DNA of 35,469 nucleotides, from the NCBI GenBank assembly GCA_964436315.1, contig CAYTCZ010000027.1, forward strand, positions 1 to 35,469, read 5' to 3'. The first letter of the stretch is position 1. Each line of letters begins with the position of its first letter. This document shows, piece by piece, positions 30,270 through 35,469 of the stretch. The DNA is from CAYTCZ01 sp964436315. GTDB taxonomy: Bacteria; Actinomycetota; Thermoleophilia; Gaiellales; Gaiellaceae. Under the pieces are notes generated by a model, which searched no databases, had not been told where the DNA came from, and worked only from the letters and a program-made list of their open reading frames with translations. The translations under genes were made by a program, and so were the position numbers.

Positions 30270-31181
30270 CTAGAGGCGGATCCGGCTCCAGGGCAAGCCC
30301 GGATCTGGATATGCGTCCGGGTGGAGGAGATAGGCGAGTTGCTCGACGCCGTCGGCGAGCCGCGGGGCCGGTCTCGAGAAGTAGCCGTTTGCGTCCACGG
30401 CAAACACTTTGCTCTCCTCGCGTGCGGGAGTCTCGAGCAAGTTGGCACTGAGTTCGAGCGGTGCAACTTCTGCCAGGGTTCGATCGAGATCGAAACCACA
30501 GGGAGCAAGGATCACCACGTCGGGACGGAGCTCGGCAACGTCAGACCAGCGCATGCGATGCGACGGTTCGCCTGACATGCCGGCAACATCGGTGCCGCGT
30601 GCGAGGGAGACCATGTCCGGGACCCAATGACCGGCTGAATACGGCGGTTCGAGCCATTCGGTGAAGAAGACCCGAGGGATGCTCTCGACTTCGGCGAGCG
30701 CGGCAGTGACTCGATCGAAGCACGCCTGCATGACTCCGACGATCTCTTCGGCCTCGCCCTCGGCGTCGAGTCGCGCGCCCAGCGCCTTGATTGCAACCAT
30801 CGTGTCACCGAGTGACGACGGCGAGTAGTCGAGAAGCTCCGCGCCAACCTTTCTCGCGGCGACAACGTTTCGGGCATCGTCCACTGTGACCGCACACACG
30901 TCACAGAGTTCCTGGACCACGACAATGTCCGGTTGCAGCTCGTCCCACACCTCTTCACCGATTGCGTACAGCGGCAGATCTTCTTCGGCAGCCTGCGAGA
31001 CGGCCTGGTCGATCTCGGAACTTCCGAGTTCCTCCGTATCGAGGACCGACGCCGTGACGGCTCGACGAGCCTGCGCTTCGGGCGGCCAGTCGCACTCGTG
31101 GGTAACGCCGACGACCGAGTCTCCGAGCCCGAGTGCAAAGAGAACCTCGGTCGCTCCCGGCACGAGCGAGCAGATGCGCAC
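30270..31181 (-). CDS. BtuF-like (cobalamin/heme-type) binding protein without signal peptide
   Basis: 303 aa from GTG 31181. Starts at once with the binding fold (RICSLVPGATEVLFALGLGDSVVGVTHECDWP), as in the BtuF/FecB family (PF01497), with no signal peptide or lipobox, so it is cytoplasmic. Other family marks are PDIVVVQELCDVCAV, FFTEWLEPPYSAGHWVPDM and RPDVVILAPCGFD. Such signal-less BtuF homologues are common in actinobacteria and have no settled function; no permease or ATPase is adjacent. Between hemH and the OCD-like gene, tetrapyrrole handling is a possible role. Confidence 0.85.
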   Translation of the reverse strand: MRICSLVPGATEVLFALGLGDSVVGVTHECDWPPEAQARRAVTASVLDTEELGSSEIDQAVSQAAEEDLPLYAIGEEVWDELQPDIVVVQELCDVCAVTVDDARNVVAARKVGAELLDYSPSSLGDTMVAIKALGARLDAEGEAEEIVGVMQACFDRVTAALAEVESIPRVFFTEWLEPPYSAGHWVPDMVSLARGTDVAGMSGEPSHRMRWSDVAELRPDVVILAPCGFDLDRTLAEVAPLELSANLLETPAREESKVFAVDANGYFSRPAPRLADGVEQLAYLLHPDAYPDPGLPWSRIRL

Positions 31182-31187
31182 GTGCCC

Positions 31188-31193
31188 AGGTTA
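31188..31193 (-). promoter_or_regulatory. Putative leaderless -10 box (TAACCT) of the BtuF-like gene
   Basis: TAACCT at 31193-31188 (minus strand), 6 nt before the GTG at 31181, within the 16 nt after the hemH stop. Confidence 0.4.
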
Positions 31194-31197
31194 GTTG

Positions 31198-32298
31198 TTA
31201 CACGTGGGACGCGGCTGCCCATGGGCTCGCGCGACCCGTTCCGGGAAGGCAGCAGGTTCGCGGACACACGTCGTGACCCGGGCCGTCCGTACCAAGAGCC
31301 GGTCGAGGCAGGCTCGGATCGAGCCGCTCCTGGATGAGCTCCCGGATCATCGCAACGAACCTGGGATGGGTTCCGACAGTGGGCGCACGCAACATGTTGA
31401 GCCCGAGCTCCGTCGCGACTTCCCGGGCTTCGACATCGAGATCGAAGAGCACCTCGAGGTGGTCGGAGATGAAACCGATTGGGGAAACGATGACGTCCGT
31501 GACATCACGCTCGGTAAGGCTTCGCAGATGGTCACAGATGTCAGGCTCGAGCCAGGGCACGTGGGGAGCGCCGCTCCGTGACTGATAAACGACCGCGAAG
31601 TCCGTCGTACCGACGCGATCGGCAACGAGGCGCGCGGTCTCGCCGAGTTGGGCCTCGTACCGACAGTGAGCAGCCATAGCCTGCGGAATGCTGTGGGCAA
31701 CGAAGGCGACATGTGTGCTTCTCTGACGGTCCGTCGGGATTTCGGACAGGGCCACAGCAACATGCTCGGCATTGGGCTCGACAAATCCCGGATGGTTGTA
31801 GAAGGCTCGCGTCCTCAGCACCTCGCAGGCCTTCGAGCCAACCGCTTGCTGCGCGTCGAAGATGTTCTCCCGATACTGGCGGCAACTGGAATAGCTCGAG
31901 TACGCGGCAGTGAAGAACCCCAGGGCACGCTCAACGCCGTCGTCGGTCATCTCTTGCAACGTGTCGGCGAGGAAGGGGTGCCAGTTTCGATTCCCGAAGT
32001 AGATCGGGACGTCGATCCCATTCGCGTCCAGCTCCTGACAGAGAGCCTTGATCAGAGCGCGGTTCTGGGCATTGATCGGACTGACGCCGTCAAACCGCGC
32101 GTAGTGGTGAGCAACTTCCTCGAGCCGTTTACGCGGCACGTTCCGGCCCCGCGTGACGTTCTCGAGAAACGGCATGACATCGTCCATGCCTTCGGGACCG
32201 CCAAACGAGACAACGAGGATCGCGTCGAAGTGCGATTCGGGATACTCGGTCACGAATCCGTCGGCCGGTGGCTTTAGTCTCCCCGTCTCACTCACCAT
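31198..32298 (-). CDS. hemH: Ferrochelatase HemH/CpfC with C-terminal cysteine motif
   Basis: 366 aa from ATG 32298. It inserts Fe2+ into a porphyrin; actinobacterial enzymes usually use coproporphyrin III (CpfC). Metal-site residues are His202 (FVAHSIP) and Glu282 (SDHLEVLFDLD). Cys345, Cys349 and Cys350 (DVCPRTCC) with Cys158 fit the [2Fe-2S] cluster ligands of actinobacterial ferrochelatases. TATGTT ends 6 nt before the ATG, so the gene is probably leaderless, and the longer frame upstream (to 32412) is not needed. It is separate from hemB-hemL by 16 kb and divergent from the VOC gene. Confidence 0.94.
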   Translation of the reverse strand: MVSETGRLKPPADGFVTEYPESHFDAILVVSFGGPEGMDDVMPFLENVTRGRNVPRKRLEEVAHHYARFDGVSPINAQNRALIKALCQELDANGIDVPIYFGNRNWHPFLADTLQEMTDDGVERALGFFTAAYSSYSSCRQYRENIFDAQQAVGSKACEVLRTRAFYNHPGFVEPNAEHVAVALSEIPTDRQRSTHVAFVAHSIPQAMAAHCRYEAQLGETARLVADRVGTTDFAVVYQSRSGAPHVPWLEPDICDHLRSLTERDVTDVIVSPIGFISDHLEVLFDLDVEAREVATELGLNMLRAPTVGTHPRFVAMIRELIQERLDPSLPRPALGTDGPGHDVCPRTCCLPGTGRASPWAAASHV

Positions 32299-32304
32299 GA
32301 GGCC

Positions 32305-32310
32305 AACATA
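32305..32310 (-). promoter_or_regulatory. Putative leaderless -10 box (TATGTT) of hemH
   Basis: TATGTT at 32310-32305 (minus strand), followed by 6 nt and the ATG at 32298. Confidence 0.5.
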
Positions 32311-32356
32311 GTCCGCTCGACACGCGTCGCGCCCGGTTACGTGCGACGATGGCCCG

Positions 32357-32752
32357 ATGCCAAGCCGACTTGGATACGCGATCTTTTTCGCCTCCGACCT
32401 CGAGCGTTCCATTACCTTCTACCGTGACGTGATCGGCCTCCCCTTCCGCTTCTCGAACGAAACGTACGCCGAGTTCGCGACCGAGGGAGCAAAATTCTCG
32501 CTCTACGCGCGGGCGAACTTGGCCCAGCTCATCGGCCGAACCGCGCCAGCAGACAGGGCACCCTGGCCGCAGGGCGAAGTCGCGTTCTTCGTCAACGACG
32601 TCGATGCCGAGCATCAGCGCCTCGCCGACCTCGGCGTCGAGGTGCTCACACCTCCGACCGATCGACCCTGGGGCGAGCGAACGCTCCACGTCGCCGACCC
32701 AGACGGCAACGTCGTCGAGCTGACCCGCCCGAAGCGGGAGCACGAGAGGTGA
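32357..32752 (+). CDS. VOC-superfamily (glyoxalase/bleomycin resistance-like) protein
   Basis: 131 aa, the usual length of a two-module VOC protein. GYAIFFASDLERSITFYRDVIGLPF and GEVAFFVNDVDAEHQRLADLGVEVL are the two beta-alpha-beta-beta-beta starts; WGERTLHVADPDGNVVELTRP closes the second with a likely metal-ligand Glu. The function is not readable from sequence: these can be dioxygenases, isomerases or drug-binding proteins. It is divergent from hemH (58 nt) and followed by the rhodanese-like gene 52 nt later. Confidence 0.85.
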   Translation: MPSRLGYAIFFASDLERSITFYRDVIGLPFRFSNETYAEFATEGAKFSLYARANLAQLIGRTAPADRAPWPQGEVAFFVNDVDAEHQRLADLGVEVLTPPTDRPWGERTLHVADPDGNVVELTRPKREHER

Positions 32753-32804
32753 CAGGCACCGGTCGGCAGGCTGCCGCACCGACCGTCTAGGGTTTTCGCG
32801 CGAC

Positions 32805-33040
32805 ATGAGACTGATCACTCGTGATGAGTTGAAGGAAAAGCTTGATCGCGGGGACGACTTCAAGCTCGTCATGGTCCTCAGCGAGTGGGCCTATCGCGCC
32901 AAGCACATCCCGGGCTCGCTCAGCATCACCGCACCCGAACAGGCACTCCAGCTTCTTCAGCCTGACGACGAGATCGTTCTCTATTGCTCGAACCCCTCGT
33001 GTCCGGCCAGCCCGTCTGCCTATGACCTCCCGACGAAAAA
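32805..33040 (+). CDS. Rhodanese-like protein, 3' end lost in the scaffold gap
   Basis: About 78 residues are readable before the N gap. LITRDELKEKLDRGDDFKLVMVL and HIPGSLSI are the standard rhodanese start; Cys at VLYCSNPSCPAS is the likely persulfide-forming residue, with a second Cys four residues on. Rhodaneses move sulfane sulfur. A full single-domain protein would need about 25 more codons, which the gap may hide; any reading carried through the N run is not reliable. Confidence 0.75.
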
Positions 33041-33140
33041 NNNNNNNNNNNNNNNNNNNNNNNNNNNNNNNNNNNNNNNNNNNNNNNNNNNNNNNNNNNN
33101 NNNNNNNNNNNNNNNNNNNNNNNNNNNNNNNNNNNNNNNN
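33041..33140. other. Scaffold gap of 100 N
   Basis: A run of exactly 100 N, the conventional placeholder for a gap of unknown size. The real distance and the link between the two sides are uncertain; genes at both edges are broken. Confidence 0.99.
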
Positions 33141-33382
33141 CGAACCGTCGGGGAAGACACAGACAGGCAAGTTTTCCGGCTCGAGACTGAGCCCACCGAG
33201 GTAGCGAATCAGTGGGTCCCGGTCGACAGGGAGCCAGAGTAGTCCACACCGTTCCGAGTCAGAAAGCCCCTGAGATCGACCGACTCCGGCGAGGCCAGCC
33301 TGCCCACCACGCGGAGGTGACTCGCGGGTGCGAGCGGATCGATTGCCCGCGCCGACGTCTCGCGGTCGGTCGCGCCGCGATC
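33141..33382 (-). pseudogene. Fragment of a thioredoxin-reductase-like flavoprotein (glutaredoxin-like N-terminal part), frameshifted
   Basis: On the minus strand LRVVGRLASPESVDLRGF followed by LTRNGVDYS (from about 33322 down) and, one frame over, WLPVDRDPLIRYLGGLSL then LPVCVFPDGS (33236 to the gap) together match the thioredoxin-like segment that precedes the FAD domain in a group of TrxR-like proteins (RDFLxRN, then WxDxDxDP, then LPVxxFxDGS). A 1-nt shift at about 33237-33238 separates the halves. The FAD domain would lie in or beyond the gap. An in-frame TAG is at 33383-33385. It may be true decay or poor sequence at a contig edge. Confidence 0.6.
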
Positions 33383-33508
33383 CTATGCCCTGCGCGGTCG
33401 CGCGGGCATCTGCAGCAGGAGCACGGACGAGCCTCCGTCCTCGAGCTGCCTGGCGACCGCGGCCCCTAGCGGGCCCGCGCCGAGCACGACGTCACGCGCC
33501 AGCTCGAT
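33383..33508 (-). pseudogene. Short Rossmann-type fragment ending in TAG
   Basis: About 40 codons right after the epimerase stop encode ARDVVLGAGPLGAAVARQL and SSVLLLQMPARPRRA, then TAG. The start resembles the N-terminus of the adjacent epimerase (SVVLGAGPVGKSL), so it may be the remnant of a second, related NAD-binding gene. It shares its frame with the TrxR-like fragment downstream; whether they were one gene is unclear. Confidence 0.4.
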
Positions 33509-34456
33509 TCACCCAACTTGCTGCTTGTACCAATCAGCCGTCGCAGCGATCCCGTCATCGAACGACGTCGGGTCACTCCAGAAGCGGTCCTTGAACTTCG
33601 AAGCATCGACCTGGAACGGTCGCTGCCACTGGTAGAGCATTTCCTTGAGCTCTCGCACGTTCCCGTTGAAGAGCCCCATGACCGAGAGAAGGAGGCCCGG
33701 CGCGACCTGAACCTTGCCTTCCTGGCCGACTTCGCCTGCAAACGTTGTGATGATTTCGCGCATCGTCCTGTCGGGCGCGTTCGGGACGTTCCACGCTTGC
33801 CCGAACGCGTCGTCGCCTGCCTCTCCGATCGTGTGGAGAGCGCGAGCGACATCTGGGACGTAGATGAAGCTGTGGGGCAGGTCAGGATCGCCAACGACCT
33901 GCGCCGCTTTCCCCTGCACGATCCGGCCGAACGAGTTCTCCCCAAGCGCAGCGAAGGTCACGCCGGGGCCGTAGAAGTCGCTCGCGCGAACCGATACGGC
34001 CCTCACTCGACCTGCTTCGTGCGCCTGCTGCCACATCCGGGTCAGCTGAGCGCGAACCGCCGGCTTCTTGCCGTAGTCGGTAAGCGGCATGTCTTCGCGC
34101 ATCGGCTCATTGACCGGTCCGTACATGTACAGGTTGTCCATGAAGATGAAACGTGCGCCCGCGGCCTCGGCACCCAGGAGCATTCCCTCCATCATCGGGG
34201 GCCAACGCTCGGGCCAGCCCGTGTAGTCGAGACCCACGCATGAGTAGACGTCGCTCGCGCCGACACATGCTTGTGCCATCGATTCTCCGTTCGAAACATC
34301 GCCCTGCACGACCTCCACCCCATCCGGGACATCGGCGCCTCCGCTCCGAGTTACCACCCGGACGGACCTTCCTTGGTCAGCAAGTCTCCCTACGAGCGAC
34401 TTCCCGACCGGCCCGGCTCCGAGAACAACGCTGGCGCCATCTGATGCTGTCGCCAT
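33509..34456 (-). CDS. NAD-dependent epimerase/dehydratase-like protein (atypical extended SDR)
   Basis: 315 aa from ATG 34456. The Rossmann motif is VVLGAGPVGKSLVGRL at about 10-25, then a VVQGDVSN acidic turn and FIFMDNLYMYGP, with YGKKPAVRAQL standing near the usual YxxxK helix. SFIYVPDVARAL and the C-terminal DGIAATADWYKQQ are normal for extended SDRs. The substrate is not readable; sugar nucleotides are typical but many such proteins act elsewhere. TATACT lies 8 nt before the ATG, so it is probably leaderless and transcribed alone. Confidence 0.82.
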   Translation of the reverse strand: MATASDGASVVLGAGPVGKSLVGRLADQGRSVRVVTRSGGADVPDGVEVVQGDVSNGESMAQACVGASDVYSCVGLDYTGWPERWPPMMEGMLLGAEAAGARFIFMDNLYMYGPVNEPMREDMPLTDYGKKPAVRAQLTRMWQQAHEAGRVRAVSVRASDFYGPGVTFAALGENSFGRIVQGKAAQVVGDPDLPHSFIYVPDVARALHTIGEAGDDAFGQAWNVPNAPDRTMREIITTFAGEVGQEGKVQVAPGLLLSVMGLFNGNVRELKEMLYQWQRPFQVDASKFKDRFWSDPTSFDDGIAATADWYKQQVG

Positions 34457-34708
34457 GGCGCGCGAGTATACGGCCGGCGCTGGGCAAAATCGAGCGTGCC
34501 AGGATCAATGGCCCAGTAACAGGTTCTTGACAGGTGTCCGAGGCACGGGTCTCGAAGAGACAGACCGCAGCCTTCGGGCTTTCCGCAGCCGATTCCGGAT
34601 TCACCCCGATGCCCAAGTCGTGGAGGCCCTCGATGATCGCTTCATCTCAGCGGTTGTGTTTGCGAGATCAAGCCACGCGAGTTGAGCAGCGACTGAGAGG
34701 AGTCGCGC
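34457..34708. other. Divergent intergenic region before the ABC ATPase
   Basis: 252 nt with no gene seen. It contains the epimerase -10 box at its left end, an isolated TTGACA on the plus strand at 34527-34532 without a good -10 at 16-18 nt, and the Shine-Dalgarno GAGAGGAG (34695-34702) of the ABC gene at its right end. Confidence 0.5.
34465..34470 (-). promoter_or_regulatory. Putative leaderless -10 box (TATACT) of the epimerase gene
   Basis: TATACT at 34470-34465 (minus strand), 8 nt before the ATG at 34456; it is the closest to consensus among the boxes seen here. Confidence 0.55.
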
Positions 34709-35469
34709 ATGAGCGACCTCACGGCTCAGCCTGAGTCGAGCCGAGACGAATCGAACGGAGCCGGGGCAGTGATCGAATGCTCCGATCTCCGTCGACGTTT
34801 TGGAGAGGGCGGTGCGGCTGTCGATGCGCTTGCCGGCGTGTCCTTGGAATTCCCACGAGGAGAGGCAACGGCTATCGTCGGGCCTTCCGGCTCAGGGAAG
34901 TCGACCCTCATGCACATCCTCGCCGGACTCGACCGTCCGACGAGCGGTGACGTCTGGATTGAAGGGACCAAGATCACCGCTCTCGACGATCGCGAGCTGA
35001 CGAATCTGCGCCGCGACAAGCTCGGCTTCGTCTTCCAGTTCTTCAACCTCGTGCCAGTGCTGACGGCCGAGGAGAACGTCGCCCTCCCGGTGAAGATCGC
35101 CGGCCGGAAGGTCGATCAGAAGCTACTCGACGGCCTGCTCGAGACGGTCAACTTGACCGACCGACGCACTCACCGACCCGCCGAGCTCTCCGGTGGCCAG
35201 CAACAGCGCGTCTCGATCGCACGCGCTCTGATCACACGGCCTGCGGTCGTCTTCGCCGACGAGCCGACCGGAAACCTCGACTCGAAATCGGGTGCTGACG
35301 TCCTCGATCTGCTCAGGCGAGCGGTCGACGAGTTCGACCAGACCGTCGTGATGGTCACGCACGACCCGCGCATCGCCTCCTATGCCGATCGCGTGATCGT
35401 CCTCTCGGACGGACTGGTCGTGCATGACGGCAAGGTCGCGTCGGCCGACGAGGTGCTCGCCCTCATGCA
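34709..35469 (+). CDS. ABC transporter ATP-binding protein, LolD/MacB type, cut by the window end
   Basis: 253 residues are readable from ATG 34709 (GAGAGGAG 6 nt upstream) to the window end, without a stop. Walker A GPSGSGKS 58-65, Q-loop FVFQFFNLVPVLTAEENV near 107-124, signature LSGGQQQR 160-167, Walker B VVFADEP 180-186, H-loop His218 (VTHDP). FQFFNLVPVLTAEENV and DEPTGNLDS are typical of the LolD/MacB/FtsE group, whose partner is an FtsX-like permease, expected just beyond the window. Nearly complete: only a few residues should be missing. Confidence 0.92.
   Translation, partial: MSDLTAQPESSRDESNGAGAVIECSDLRRRFGEGGAAVDALAGVSLEFPRGEATAIVGPSGSGKSTLMHILAGLDRPTSGDVWIEGTKITALDDRELTNLRRDKLGFVFQFFNLVPVLTAEENVALPVKIAGRKVDQKLLDGLLETVNLTDRRTHRPAELSGGQQQRVSIARALITRPAVVFADEPTGNLDSKSGADVLDLLRRAVDEFDQTVVMVTHDPRIASYADRVIVLSDGLVVHDGKVASADEVLALM

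Noticed and set aside
32787..33242. Reading frames through the 100-N gap
   Set aside because: N codons carry no information; only the parts outside the gap were used.
34527..34532. TTGACA as a promoter for the ABC ATPase
   Set aside because: No acceptable -10 hexamer at 16-18 nt downstream, so it was not listed as a promoter.

Overview
The window is a GC-rich bacterial chromosome fragment, about 35.5 kb, with one scaffold gap of exactly 100 N (33041-33140). Gene content points to a high-GC actinobacterium. Futalosine-pathway menaquinone genes, a cytochrome b6-type bc complex with a subunit IV/cytochrome c fusion, a C-terminal-cysteine ferrochelatase, many GTG/TTG starts and many apparently leaderless genes would fit a Thermoleophilia/Gaiella-like lineage. 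That placement is inference; no rRNA or tRNA is present to test it.

Layout. 1-750: a secreted, membrane-anchored repeat protein with a strong rho-independent terminator. 922-16758: one long minus-strand array. In transcription order it holds an ABC-2 exporter (ATPase, permease), hemB, hemL, a degenerate prenyl-synthase-like protein, a small membrane protein, ubiD, qcrA-qcrB-qcrC, a frameshifted ubiX, menG/ubiE, a polyprenyl diphosphate synthase, mqnE, a haloalkane-dehalogenase-like hydrolase, mqnA and mqnC. 16806-18691 (plus): a LytM-like membrane protein and ymdB. 18642-22176 (minus): two polytopic GT-C-like membrane proteins and a GtrA-like protein. 22177-22460: non-coding, with strong inverted repeats. 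22461-24973 (minus): Pcm, a phosphodiesterase/nucleotide pyrophosphatase and a small membrane protein. 25121-29151: an HtrA-like protease, an EthD-like protein, a membrane protein, mqnD divergent from a DtxR/MntR-family repressor, and two small hypotheticals. 29322-32298 (minus): an ornithine-cyclodeaminase-like protein, a BtuF-like protein and ferrochelatase. 32357-35469: a VOC protein, a rhodanese cut by the gap, decayed or misassembled fragments, an epimerase, and an ABC ATPase cut by the window end.

How it fits together. The minus-strand array joins heme synthesis (hemB, hemL, with hemH further along), the menaquinol-oxidising bc complex that uses heme, and menaquinone synthesis (mqnA, mqnE, mqnC, later mqnD, plus tail synthesis, decarboxylation and methylation). 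Missing from the window are the prenyltransferase (mqnP/ubiA-like), mqnB and the other heme genes.

Most notable: the HepS-like degenerate prenyl synthase; the ubiX frameshift; a b6-type QcrB lacking the heme-ci cysteine; recurrent TANNNT hexamers 6-9 nt before start codons; the HP(L/F)xxLPxAY repeat protein; an OCD-family protein without its catalytic lysine; and a 24-nt tandem repeat at the end of mqnA. I saw no CRISPR array, insertion sequence, prophage or defence island.
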